Below are positions 28,213 through 37,508 of a DNA stretch of 64,000 nt, piece after piece. Made by a program: the position numbers and the translations under genes. Every line of letters starts with the position of its first letter. Within the stretch, counting starts at the first letter, position 1. This stretch comes from Consotaella salsifontis. GTDB lineage: Bacteria; Pseudomonadota; Alphaproteobacteria; Rhizobiales; Rhizobiaceae. Location: the NCBI RefSeq assembly GCF_900167365.1, contig NZ_FUXL01000001.1, forward strand, positions 327,507 through 391,506, read 5' to 3'. The notes under the pieces are model-generated. The model worked only from the letters and a program-made list of their open reading frames with translations, made no database searches and was not told the origin of the DNA.

Positions 28213-30666
28213 ATGATCAGGCTGATCGGCTATATCTTCGGCATCGGAACGATCTTCGCGCTTATCGTTGCCGCGGGCGTTGCCTGGTATGTCAATAGTC
28301 TGACGGCGCAGCTGCCGGACTATGAAGTCCTGGCTGATTACGAGCCGCCGGTGACGACCCGCGTCCATGCGGGCGACGGATCTCTCATGGCCGAATACGC
28401 GAAGGAGCGGCGCCTGTTCCTGCCCATTCAGGCGATTCCCGACCGCGTGAAGAATGCTTTCCTGGCAGCCGAGGACAAGAGCTTCTACTCCCATCCAGGC
28501 CTCGATATTTATGGGCTGGCGCGCGCGGTGGTCACCAACCTCCAGAATTTTGGCACCGACCGGCGCATGGTTGGTGCGTCGACCATCACGCAGCAGGTGG
28601 CGAAGAACTTTCTCCTGACCGCCGATCGCACGATCGATCGCAAGATCAAGGAGGCTGTGCTCTCGCTTCGCATCGAGCGCGCCTATTCCAAGGATCGCAT
28701 CCTCGAGCTTTATCTCAACGAGATTTTCCTCGGCTTCGGGTCGTATGGCGTGGCGGCCGCCTCGCTCGCCTATTTCGACAAGTCGGTGAACGAGCTGACG
28801 ATCGAGGAGGCGGCCTTCCTCGCGGCTCTTCCCAAGGCACCCAACAACTATCATCCGTTCAATCACCCGGACCGCGCGATGGAGCGGCGCAACTGGGTGA
28901 TCGGGCAGATGGCCGAAGACGGTTTCATCACCGCCGAGGAAGCCAAGGAGGCGATCGCCAAGCCGCTGGGGATCAATCCTCGCCGGACGGGCGGCTATCT
29001 CTTCGCCGCCGACTATTTCTCCGAGGAGGTTCGCCGCGAGCTCATTGACCGGTACGGCGTGAAGGCGCTCTATGAGGGCGGTCTTTCGGTGCGCACCACT
29101 CTCGATCCGACGCTCCAGGTCGAGGCGAGAAAGGCGCTGCAGCACGCCCTTCTGGAATTCGATGAGGCGCGCGGCTTCCGTGGTCCCCTGACGACGATCG
29201 ACGTGGGCGTCGATTGGGGCGAGGCGCTGGGCAAGGTGCAGGGTCTTTCGGATGTTCCGGAGTGGCAGCCCGCTGTCGTTCTCGATGCGGACGCCAACAA
29301 GTTGAGCCTCGGCCTCAAGCCGGACAGGGACGTGTCCGGCCAGCTGGAGCCGGAGCGAAAGGTGATCGAGCTGCCGCTGGCCGATATGAAGTGGGCCTTG
29401 CGGCTCAACGTGGACGGCAAGCGCAAGTCGGTGCGGCGGGCCGACGAGGTCGTGTCGCGCGGCGACGTGGTCTTCGTCGAGGAAAAGGCCGACAAGAGCG
29501 GCTATCGTTTGCGCCAAGCGCCGAAGATCCAAGGTGCCCTCGTAGCGATGGACCCCCATACCGGCCGCGTTCTCGCCATGTCGGGCGGATTTTCCTTCTC
29601 CCAGTCGGAGTTCAACCGCGCCACCCAGGCCTACCGGCAGCCGGGTTCGTCCTTCAAGCCCTTCGTCTACGCGACGGCGCTCGATAATGGCTATACGCCT
29701 GCCTCTGTGATCCTCGACGCGCCCATCTCGATCCCAAATGGAACAGGTGGCGTGTGGGAGCCGAAGAACTACGGCGGCGAGTACGCCGGCCCTTCGACGT
29801 TGCGCGTCGGCATCGAGAAGAGCCGCAACCTGATGACGGTGCGCCTTGCCCAGGACATGGGTATGGACCTCGTGGCCCAGTATGCCGAACGCTTCGGCAT
29901 CTACGACCACCTGGCACCCTATCTTCCGATGGCGCTTGGCGCGGGCGAGACGACCGTCCTTCGGCTTGCCTCCGCCTACGCGGTGATCGCGAATCGTGGG
30001 CGATCCATCGAGCCTTCACTGATCGACCGCATCCAGGACCGCTACGGCAAGACCATCTACAAGCATGACAACCGCCAGTGCCCCGGATGCCAGGCCGCAA
30101 GCTGGGAAGGGCAGGACGAGCCAGAGCTGATCGACGATCGCGATCAGGTGCTCGATCCAATGACAGCCTACCAGATCACCTCGATGATGGAGGGCGTCAT
30201 CCAGCATGGCACGGGCGGTGTCGTGAATAAGTTGGGGGTCCCCGTCGCCGGAAAGACCGGCACGACCAATGAGGAAAAGGACGCCTGGTTCATGGGCTTC
30301 ACGCCGAACCTCGTGTGTGGCGTGTTCATCGGCTATGACCAGCCGACGCCGATGGGACATGGTGAAACCGGGGGTGGCCTGGCGGCGCCGGTCTTTCTCG
30401 ATTTCATGAAGGATGCGATCAAGGGCCAGCCGGTCGCGGACTTCCAGATGCCACAGGGGATGATCGTGCTCCCGGTGGACCGCAAGACGGGCATGGCGGC
30501 CGCTCCTGGCGATCCGTCCACCGTTCTCGAGGCGTTCAAGCCGGGAACGGGGCCGTCCGACAGCTATCAGGTCATCGGCAACAGCGAGATGGGCTCGGGC
30601 TTTACGGCGGAAATCTCGCCAGAGGCTCAGCAGGCGATCAGCCAGGGGGCAGGCGGCCTTTTCTGA
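28213..30666 (+). CDS. mrcA: Penicillin-binding protein 1A (bifunctional class A PBP)
   Basis: Polymerises and cross-links peptidoglycan (817 aa). An N-terminal membrane anchor (YIFGIGTIFALIVAAGVAWY) is followed by the glycosyltransferase domain with EDKSFYSHPGLD, GASTITQQVAKN and the RIERAYSKDRILELYLNEIF segment. An OB-like domain (about 300-430) leads to the transpeptidase domain with the nucleophile in PGSSFKPFVYA, SRN in EKSRNLMTVRLA, and the KTGTT box in GKTGTTNEEKDAW. GGTGGAGAG ahead of the ATG serves as ribosome binding site. The 285 bases upstream carry a TATAAG and a TTAACAT element but no gene. Confidence 0.97.
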   Translation: MIRLIGYIFGIGTIFALIVAAGVAWYVNSLTAQLPDYEVLADYEPPVTTRVHAGDGSLMAEYAKERRLFLPIQAIPDRVKNAFLAAEDKSFYSHPGLDIYGLARAVVTNLQNFGTDRRMVGASTITQQVAKNFLLTADRTIDRKIKEAVLSLRIERAYSKDRILELYLNEIFLGFGSYGVAAASLAYFDKSVNELTIEEAAFLAALPKAPNNYHPFNHPDRAMERRNWVIGQMAEDGFITAEEAKEAIAKPLGINPRRTGGYLFAADYFSEEVRRELIDRYGVKALYEGGLSVRTTLDPTLQVEARKALQHALLEFDEARGFRGPLTTIDVGVDWGEALGKVQGLSDVPEWQPAVVLDADANKLSLGLKPDRDVSGQLEPERKVIELPLADMKWALRLNVDGKRKSVRRADEVVSRGDVVFVEEKADKSGYRLRQAPKIQGALVAMDPHTGRVLAMSGGFSFSQSEFNRATQAYRQPGSSFKPFVYATALDNGYTPASVILDAPISIPNGTGGVWEPKNYGGEYAGPSTLRVGIEKSRNLMTVRLAQDMGMDLVAQYAERFGIYDHLAPYLPMALGAGETTVLRLASAYAVIANRGRSIEPSLIDRIQDRYGKTIYKHDNRQCPGCQAASWEGQDEPELIDDRDQVLDPMTAYQITSMMEGVIQHGTGGVVNKLGVPVAGKTGTTNEEKDAWFMGFTPNLVCGVFIGYDQPTPMGHGETGGGLAAPVFLDFMKDAIKGQPVADFQMPQGMIVLPVDRKTGMAAAPGDPSTVLEAFKPGTGPSDSYQVIGNSEMGSGFTAEISPEAQQAISQGAGGLF

Positions 30667-30788
30667 GCCGCCTGACGCGACGTCTGCGAGAACGTTCCGA
30701 AGGCGCGCCGGCTTCCTTTACAGGGCGCCGGCGTATCCCTATGTTCGCGGCCCGAACCGAGTTTCCTTTCAATCCAAGAGGTTGCGGC

Positions 30789-31917
30789 ATGCGCGCCGAG
30801 ATCGAGTCGCTCGTCGACGAAATCAAGCAGGGATTCGCCCTGCTGAGGAGGCATCTTTGACTGGGATGTCTCACTTAAACGACTGGAAGAACTGAACGCC
30901 AAGGCCGAGGACGCTTCCATCTGGAACGACCCTGCCGAAGCGCAAAAAATGATGCGCGAGCGCCAGAGCCTCGAGAGCGCGATCACCACGATCCGCAAGC
31001 TTGAACAGGACCTCGCCGACAGCATCGATCTGATCGAGATGGGCGAAGCCGAGGGTGACAAGGATGTCATCACCGAGGCGGAGGCCGTCATTCGCCATAT
31101 CCATGGCGATCTCGCCAAACGCCAAGTGGAGACGCTGCTTTCGGGCGAAGCCGACGGCAACGACACCTACGTGGAAATCCACTCGGGCGCGGGCGGCACG
31201 GAAAGCCAGGACTGGGCCTCGATGCTCCTGCGCATGTACATGCGCTGGGCCGAGCGCGCAGGCATGAAGGTCGAGCTTCTGGAAGAAAATCCCGGTGAAG
31301 AGGCAGGCATCAAGTCCGCGACCATTCTGCTCAAGGGGCCGAATGCCTACGGCTGGATGAAGACCGAATCCGGCGTTCACCGGCTGGTGCGCATCTCGCC
31401 CTACGACAGCAATGCGCGACGGCACACCTCGTTCGCGTCGGTCTGGGTCTATCCGGTGGTTGATGATTCAATCGAGATTCAGGTCAACGAATCGGACTGC
31501 CGCATCGACACCTATCGTTCTTCCGGCGCTGGCGGTCAGCACGTCAACACGACGGACTCGGCTGTGCGCATCACGCATCTGCCAAGCGGCATCGTTGTGC
31601 AGTGCCAGGCCGAGCGCTCTCAGCACAAGAACCGTGCGACCGCTTGGTCGATGCTACGGGCGCGGCTTTACGAGGAAGAGCTGAAGAAGCGCGAAGAGGC
31701 CGCGAGCGCTCAGGAAGCCACTAAGAGCGATATCGGCTGGGGCCATCAGATCCGCTCCTACGTCCTCCAGCCCTATCAGTTGGTGAAGGATCTTCGGACC
31801 GGGGTCGAAAGTACGGCGCCGCAGGACGTGCTTGATGGCGACCTTGACGAGTTCATGGAGGCGGCGCTGGCGCACCGCGTTCATGGCGGTGAGCTAGAGG
31901 TTGCCGATATCGACTGA
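30789..31917 (+). CDS. prfB: Peptide chain release factor 2, expressed by programmed +1 frameshift
   Basis: Releases peptides at UGA and UAA. Frame 1 runs from the ATG at 30789 for 23 codons to an in-frame TGA at 30858; after a +1 shift at CTT (30855-30857) the second frame reads from GAC at 30859 to the stop at 31917, giving 375 residues. An internal AGGAGG (30846-30851) precedes the shift site. The GGQ motif is in [15 protein letters not shown]. The codon-recognition motif reads SPY ([15 protein letters not shown]) where E. coli has SPF. A terminator follows at 31925. Confidence 0.97.
30846..30861 (+). promoter_or_regulatory. prfB programmed +1 frameshift site
   Basis: AGGAGG CAT CTT TGA C: a Shine-Dalgarno-like hexamer, a 3-base spacer, the slippery CTT, then the weak stop TGA-C. 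This matches the E. coli prfB site (AGGGGG TAT CTT TGA C) in every functional element. Low RF2 lets the ribosome slip and make more RF2, so the site is a feedback control. Confidence 0.96.
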
Positions 31918-31924
31918 CGTAAAG

Positions 31925-31955
31925 GCCCGCGCGGCGACCACTGCGCGGGCTTTCT
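31925..31955 (+). terminator. Intrinsic terminator after prfB
   Basis: Perfect 8-bp stem GCCCGCGC/GCGCGGGC (31925-31932 and 31943-31950) followed by TTTCT, 7 bases after the prfB stop. The M23 gene converges from the other side, so it may act in both directions. Confidence 0.8.
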
Positions 31956-31963
31956 CCCGCCTC

Positions 31964-33280
31964 CTAGGACAGGGAGTTGATCTGCCGCCCGGCCGCGAGG
32001 AATCGGTTGGGATTGACCGCTCTTCCGTTGTCGCGCACCTCGTAATGGAGATGCGGCCCTGTCGATCGTCCGGTCGAGCCCACCGCGCCGATCGAATCTC
32101 CAGCCTCGACATCCTCGCCGACGGAAACCGAGATGCTCGAAAGATGCGCATAGCGCGTCGAGAAGCCGTCGCCATGGTCGATCTCGATCATGTTTCCGTA
32201 GCCGGAGGTCGGCCCCGCGTGGACGACCTTGCCGTGGGCTGCTGCCTTTACCTCTGTGCCGCTGGGAGCGACGAAATCGATGCCCTCATGCATTGCTTTC
32301 CGGCCGAGGAAGGGGTCGCCTCGAACGCCGAATGGACTGCTTACGTAGGTAAAGGCGACCGGCGTGCGCAGAGGAATCCGGTTCGTCATCAGCTTCAGGG
32401 CTTCCAACTCGTCGAGCGCCGAGTCGAGCTCGCCGAACATGTTGTCGAAAGCGTTCGCTGGTGCCGGGATGAATGGACCACCGGTATTCGGCTTGCCCTG
32501 GTCACTGGGAACTTCGATCCCGCCAGCTTCGAGGGCTGAGGTGATCCCTTCCGCTGTCCGTCGCGCATTGGCTGCAAGATCGCGAATCTGATCGATCTGT
32601 TCTCGCTCCACATCCTCGATCGAGCTTCCGATGCGCAGGATGAAGTCTTCGCCGGTGACGGTCGTCAGTCCTTCTCGCGCGCCATCCGAGGCGTCGCCTG
32701 CCGCAATGCTCGGCCGCTCCTTCTGCGTCCGGTCGATGAGCGAGAAGCGCGAAAGGCGGTCACTCGCGGCATTGCCCGCATAGGCCATCAGAGGCGGGTC
32801 ATTCGGGGCGGGCAGCGCCGCGACTTTCTCAAGATCGACGGGGCGGGGCGTAGGGATGGGGACGCCGCCGGAGATGAGGCCGACCGCCCGTGCCTTCCTG
32901 AATAGCGGCGTCAGGCGCTCGTATCTCGCAGAAAGCTGATTCTGCTGATCAAGAAGCGTGTCCACCTTCGTCTTTAGCGTCTCACGGTCAATCATCTGGC
33001 GACTGGTGACACGGTCGAGTTGCTCGCGCAGAGAGGCGATGCGCTCCTCATAGCTTTGGGTGATCTGCGTCTGATCGGGCGAGCCGGATGTGAAGTTGCT
33101 GCCGAACAGAAATGATGCGGTCGATAACGCAGTTCCAAGAACGAGAAGGGCGGCAACGCCGCCCGCCAGCGCTGCCGCCCAAGGGCGGACCGTGAACTGC
33201 CGGACCGCTCCCTCGCCACGAATGATCACGGTGTGAGGCTGCCTCGCCAGTCCGAGTGTGGTGTTGAGGGCTGCCGACAT
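31964..33280 (-). CDS. M23-family peptidoglycan endopeptidase, membrane-anchored
   Basis: A 438-residue LytM-domain protein. The start at 33280 has GGAAGA just upstream. A short cytoplasmic segment, one membrane helix (residues about 36-60, ALAGGVAALLVLGTALSTAS) and a coiled-coil stretch (SYEERIASLREQLDRVTSRQ onwards) precede the C-terminal M23 domain. The zinc ligands are intact: HEGIDFVAPSG (HxxxD) and GPHLHYEVRDNG (HxH). It is therefore a predicted active endopeptidase rather than an EnvC-like activator. It lies 120 bases downstream of bcp on the same strand. Confidence 0.92.
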   Translation of the reverse strand: MSAALNTTLGLARQPHTVIIRGEGAVRQFTVRPWAAALAGGVAALLVLGTALSTASFLFGSNFTSGSPDQTQITQSYEERIASLREQLDRVTSRQMIDRETLKTKVDTLLDQQNQLSARYERLTPLFRKARAVGLISGGVPIPTPRPVDLEKVAALPAPNDPPLMAYAGNAASDRLSRFSLIDRTQKERPSIAAGDASDGAREGLTTVTGEDFILRIGSSIEDVEREQIDQIRDLAANARRTAEGITSALEAGGIEVPSDQGKPNTGGPFIPAPANAFDNMFGELDSALDELEALKLMTNRIPLRTPVAFTYVSSPFGVRGDPFLGRKAMHEGIDFVAPSGTEVKAAAHGKVVHAGPTSGYGNMIEIDHGDGFSTRYAHLSSISVSVGEDVEAGDSIGAVGSTGRSTGPHLHYEVRDNGRAVNPNRFLAAGRQINSLS

Positions 33281-33400
33281 CGCTCTTCCCAACCGGTTAC
33301 AAGACGCGCGCCACGTCTGAGCTTCTCCTTGCGATGATTAGAACTTGTTAGGGTTAACAAAAGCTTGCTCGACGGCTCCGACGGTATCGCCGCGCAAGGT

Positions 33401-33880
33401 TCAGGCGCTGGTGGCAAGCTCGCGAGCGGCCTCAAGGACCTCGGCGCCGTGTCCGGGAACGCTGACCTTGGGCCAAAGGCGCGCGATGCGGCCGTCCTTG
33501 CCGATCAGCGCGGTGGTGCGCTCGACGCCCATGTATTTGCGCCCGTACATGCTCTTCTCGACCCAGACGCCGAAGGCCGCGATAAGACTCTTGTCCTCGT
33601 CGGACAGCAGACTGACAGCCAGCGAGTGCTTATCCCTGAAGCGGCAATGTTTCTTGACCGAATCAGGCGAGACGCCAAGCACCGGGACGCCTATCGCGGC
33701 AAAATCCGCAGCCAGAGCCGTGAACTGAAGCGCCTCGGCCGTGCAACCGGATGTGTCATCCTTGGGGTAGAAATAGAGGACGAATGGCCGGCCTGAGAAC
33801 TCTGCCAGTGATCTGGTCTGCCCGGCATCGTCCGGGAGGGAAAAGTCGGGACATTGTTCACCCACAGCCAACGTTGCCAT
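33401..33880 (-). CDS. bcp: Thioredoxin-dependent peroxiredoxin (Bcp/PrxQ type)
   Basis: A 159-residue thiol peroxidase that reduces H2O2 and organic peroxides. The start at 33880 (MATLAVGEQCPDFSLPDDAG) has AAGGA upstream. The peroxidatic Cys is in YPKDDTSGCTAEA. The resolving Cys found five residues later in E. coli Bcp is replaced by Leu, but there is a Cys in SVKKHCRFRDKH, the helix-alpha-3 position used by another Bcp subclass. SPDSVKKHCRF and LIGKDGRIARLWPKV complete the family signature. It probably shares a transcript with the M23 gene. Confidence 0.94.
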   Translation of the reverse strand: MATLAVGEQCPDFSLPDDAGQTRSLAEFSGRPFVLYFYPKDDTSGCTAEALQFTALAADFAAIGVPVLGVSPDSVKKHCRFRDKHSLAVSLLSDEDKSLIAAFGVWVEKSMYGRKYMGVERTTALIGKDGRIARLWPKVSVPGHGAEVLEAARELATSA

Positions 33881-34112
33881 CATGCCTTCCTTTCGGCGAA
33901 AACATCGTGAAAGAGTGCCGCGACGGACAGAACGACCGTCGCGCCTGCGCCTATCGCTTGCTCGCACAGCGTGGACAAAAGGTCCATCTCGAGGGGCGCT
34001 TTGGAGGTGGCCGCCAAGCCCGCTGGAGTTGGTCGACGATGATGGTCGTAACGGAGAAGGATGAACGCGCCCGGCTGCGGCGCGCGGCTGACACCGGATT
34101 TTGCTGCGGCAA

Positions 34113-37100
34113 ATGAGCCGATCACGCCTCCAACATCCCGTTCGATTCGCCGCGTTCGCGATGGCGGCCTTGGCGTCGTTCATTCTGATTGTCGTGTTGG
34201 CGGTCGGGTTTGGTCTTATGACGGAGACCGGCCAACGATTGATCGCCGACCGGACGGAGGCGTTGGTGGCCGGTCTTCTCGGTCCCGATTACACTGTCGA
34301 TCTCGATGATCAGCATGTCGGGGTTGGCGAGCACGGCAATCTTCTCATCTCATGGTCCACGGTGGAGGTCGGCGCAGCGGACGCGGCGAACCCGCCCGTG
34401 CGAATCGGCGGCCTCGCCATCGCGCTCAAGATCTGGCCGCTCCTGACGGCCGATCTCGCCATAGAAACTCTCGATATCCGGGACGCGATGATCGACATCG
34501 CCGCGTTAACGCCGAACAAAGCACCTCCAACGCCGCAAACGGGGGAGGCGACGCCCGGTACCTTGGCCTCGTCCGAAGCAGCTTCTCCCGTATCCCTGCC
34601 AGACATCGCCGACGGGTTGGTGGCGACCCTGGAACGCCAGACGGGCGTGGTCGACAGGCTGGGCCTCAAAAATGTTTCGCTGGAGGCTGTCGAACTCAGC
34701 GGGCTGGACAGAATCGGCAGCAAACTTCCCTCGGCGCGAATAGACCGTCTTTCGATCGAGAGAAATCCTGCGGGCGTTCTGCGCCTCGCCGGGGTGGCGC
34801 AGGTGGACGGAATAGCTGTCCCGTTGTCCGGCCGTCTGGACAGGAGCAATTCGGGTGGCGCGCTCCGTCACATGGACCTCGCCGTCGGTCCGCTCGGTCT
34901 GGCCAAAATCGCGCCGCCGAGCACGGAGCCTGACGATCGCAGACCGCTCGCAAGCGATGCCTCCCTGGCGATTGCGGCCTCGCTTGATCGTTCTGCGGAA
35001 GGCGATCCGTACCGGCTGTCGGCATCGGCGACGCTCGGTGCGGGCACACTTCAGATCGGCAAGGCCCGCACAGGCATCGAGCGCGTGAGGCTTGGGCTCT
35101 CCTATACCGAGGGCGACGAGAAGGTCGTCATCGCCGACTCGCCCATGGCCTTCGACGCGGTCTCGCTGAATCTCGTGGGAGAAGTCGTTCCCCAGGCAGC
35201 GCCCGCCGAGGGCGGCCCGCCGAGAGCGTTCGACATCCACCTGAAGACGCGCGACTTGACCTCGACCGTAGGACAGCAGGGGAGCGAGCCCGAGAAGGCG
35301 GACCTTGCCATCGATGCGCGGCTTGATCTCAGCCGCAGCGAACTCCTGCTCGATCGCTTCGAGCTGAGGCCATCAAAGGGCACGCTGATGGCCACCGGAG
35401 AAGCGCGGTTCGGCCGCGCCGACGGGCCGGTGCGTGCGGTGTTCGAGGGGCGGGACCTATCGACGCGTTCGGTCAAGGCCTTTTGGCCGTTCCTCATCTC
35501 CAGTAGTACGAGAAGCTGGATTCTGGACCATTTCGCCGACGACGGCGGCGTCCCCCGCGCAACGATCGCGCTCGAATTCACGAAACGGAGCCTTGCCACA
35601 GCGCTGGATCCGGAAAACGATCCCGGCGACGATGAGCTCACTCTTGATGCTGAGGTCGCTGGCGCCGCTTTCAGCACACTCGGTGAGATGCCAGCGTTTA
35701 CGGACGTCAGCGGCGCGATACATCTGAAAGGGGCTACGACGGTCGTGTCGGTTGACAAGGCCGCTCTCGCCGAATTCCCCAAGGTTACTGTCGAACCCTC
35801 CAGCATCCTTTTCACCAAGGAACCCGACCGTTCGACGCGGGCGGATCTGCAGCTTGGGCTGCACGGTGACGCCCGAGACCTTCTGACGATCGCGGATCGC
35901 GAGCCGGTCAATGCACTCGACCAACTCGACTTCACGCCCGCCGATGTTGCCGGGGAAGCTGGCACAAAGGTCGCCGTGACTTTCCTGCTCGGGCAGGGGA
36001 TAGACAATAAGGATCGGCTCGTCGATTGGAAGGCCGCGCTCGATCTGCACGGCGTGGACTTCGCCAAGCCGATCGAAGGCAACCGGATCAGCGGCCTCGT
36101 CGGCACGGGAACAGTCCTGCCGGATCGGATCACTGCGGAACTATCCGGCAAACTCGGCGATCTGCCGGTGACGTATTCGATCGTGCGTCCGGTGGGACGG
36201 TCAAGCGAGGTGGCCGAGCGCCTGACCATTGGACTGCTTCTTTCTGCCGAGGATGTGGAGCGGGCTCTTCCGGGCCTTTCACCCATCGCGAACGGTCCAG
36301 TCACGGGATCAATCGTTCACGAGGCTGCCGTCGACCATGTGGCTCTCGATCTCAAGGAGACCGAACTCGGCCTACCATGGGTCGGTTGGAAAAAGGGGCG
36401 CGGCATCGACGCCTCTGTAACGTTCGATCTGGTCGGTGAAGGGGAAACGCACAAGCTTGATCGCTTCGCTCTCAAGGGAGCCGGATTCGAACTGCATGGC
36501 TCCATGACGATCGACGACAAGGGACTCCGTGCGGGGATGTTCGACCGCATCGCGCTCAATCAGGATGATGAGATCACGCTGAGGCTTGAGCGAGTGAGCA
36601 ACGGGCTTACGATTCGCGTCGGAGGCAAGCGCTTCGATGCGCGCTCGCTGCTCAAGGACATCCGCGAGGATCTTTCGTCCGACCTGTCGGACAAGGCGAA
36701 GCGGAAGAGTGATGACAACGATCAGCTCGATATCGAGGTGTCCATCGATCAGGTGACGGGGTTCAATGGCCTCAATCTCTTCGGGCTGGCCATGAATTAT
36801 GCGGGAAGCAGTCAGGAGATCGCCGCACTGTCTGCCGTGGCCCGGACGGCGGAGGGAGGCAAGGTTACGGTCGATGTCTCGCCGCGCGGCGGCGCCCAGT
36901 CCATGACGGTGACGAGCCAGGATACCGGTGCTCTGCTCTCGTTCTCGGGGCTCTATAACCGAATGAGAGGCGGGCAGGGCTCCTTTTCGCTGGTCGGCTC
37001 CAGGCGAGGCGGCTACCGCGGCCGCGTGGAATTGAGGAACTTCACGCTCGTCGACGAACCCCGCTTGTCGAGCCTCGTTTCGACGCCGCCCAGCGAGGGC

Positions 37101-37490
37101 GAAAAGAGCCTTGCGGCGGCTCTTGGTCGGGACATTCCAACGGCGGAAGCATTTTTCGATCAGGCGTCAGCCAACATCACCTACGGCGCGGGCCGCGTGA
37201 TGGTGGACGACGGGATCGTGCGCGGCCCCGTATTTGGCTCCAGCTTTTCGGGAACGCTTCACGACGAGAAGGGCCGGATCGACATCGCGGGGTCGTTCAT
37301 GCCGGCCTATGGCATCAACCGCGTGTTCGGTGCCATACCCTTCTTTGGACAGATCCTCGGAAACGGCAATGAGGGCGGCTTGATTGGCATCACCTATCGT
37401 CTGTCCGGCGCCTTTGCCTCGCCGGACCTGTCGATCAACCCGATCTCGGTCATCGCCCCCGGCATCTTCCGCCGGATTTTCGAGTACTAA
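34113..37490 (+). CDS. Large AsmA/YhdP-like envelope protein (DUF3971 type)
   Basis: A 1125-residue protein with one N-terminal membrane helix (FAAFAMAALASFILIVVLAVGF) and a long periplasmic beta-rich body. Proteins of this AsmA/TamB/YhdP group are thought to form bridges that carry phospholipid to the outer membrane. The C-terminus has the AsmA-like signature FGSSFSGTLHDEKGRIDIAG, AYGINRVFGAIPFFGQILGN and ISVIAPGIFRRIFEY. The ATG at 34113 was chosen over a TTG at 34101. The gene is monocistronic on the plus strand and convergent with tyrS. Confidence 0.86.
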   Translation: MSRSRLQHPVRFAAFAMAALASFILIVVLAVGFGLMTETGQRLIADRTEALVAGLLGPDYTVDLDDQHVGVGEHGNLLISWSTVEVGAADAANPPVRIGGLAIALKIWPLLTADLAIETLDIRDAMIDIAALTPNKAPPTPQTGEATPGTLASSEAASPVSLPDIADGLVATLERQTGVVDRLGLKNVSLEAVELSGLDRIGSKLPSARIDRLSIERNPAGVLRLAGVAQVDGIAVPLSGRLDRSNSGGALRHMDLAVGPLGLAKIAPPSTEPDDRRPLASDASLAIAASLDRSAEGDPYRLSASATLGAGTLQIGKARTGIERVRLGLSYTEGDEKVVIADSPMAFDAVSLNLVGEVVPQAAPAEGGPPRAFDIHLKTRDLTSTVGQQGSEPEKADLAIDARLDLSRSELLLDRFELRPSKGTLMATGEARFGRADGPVRAVFEGRDLSTRSVKAFWPFLISSSTRSWILDHFADDGGVPRATIALEFTKRSLATALDPENDPGDDELTLDAEVAGAAFSTLGEMPAFTDVSGAIHLKGATTVVSVDKAALAEFPKVTVEPSSILFTKEPDRSTRADLQLGLHGDARDLLTIADREPVNALDQLDFTPADVAGEAGTKVAVTFLLGQGIDNKDRLVDWKAALDLHGVDFAKPIEGNRISGLVGTGTVLPDRITAELSGKLGDLPVTYSIVRPVGRSSEVAERLTIGLLLSAEDVERALPGLSPIANGPVTGSIVHEAAVDHVALDLKETELGLPWVGWKKGRGIDASVTFDLVGEGETHKLDRFALKGAGFELHGSMTIDDKGLRAGMFDRIALNQDDEITLRLERVSNGLTIRVGGKRFDARSLLKDIREDLSSDLSDKAKRKSDDNDQLDIEVSIDQVTGFNGLNLFGLAMNYAGSSQEIAALSAVARTAEGGKVTVDVSPRGGAQSMTVTSQDTGALLSFSGLYNRMRGGQGSFSLVGSRRGGYRGRVELRNFTLVDEPRLSSLVSTPPSEGEKSLAAALGRDIPTAEAFFDQASANITYGAGRVMVDDGIVRGPVFGSSFSGTLHDEKGRIDIAGSFMPAYGINRVFGAIPFFGQILGNGNEGGLIGITYRLSGAFASPDLSINPISVIAPGIFRRIFEY

Positions 37491-37508
37491 GGCGCTCGGT
37501 GTCCCTCG

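Noticed and set aside
27910-29910. A 666-codon open frame on the minus strand
   Set aside because: It is the antisense of the PBP1A gene, whose glycosyltransferase and transpeptidase motifs are complete. Long antisense frames are expected in GC-rich genes.
30949-31917. RF2 starting at the internal ATG 30949
   Set aside because: The upstream leader frame, internal Shine-Dalgarno and CTT-TGA-C site show that the full protein starts at 30789 via frameshift.
33880-34125. An 81-codon minus-strand frame ahead of bcp
   Set aside because: No recognisable domain, overlaps the start of the AsmA-like gene and has no good ribosome binding site.
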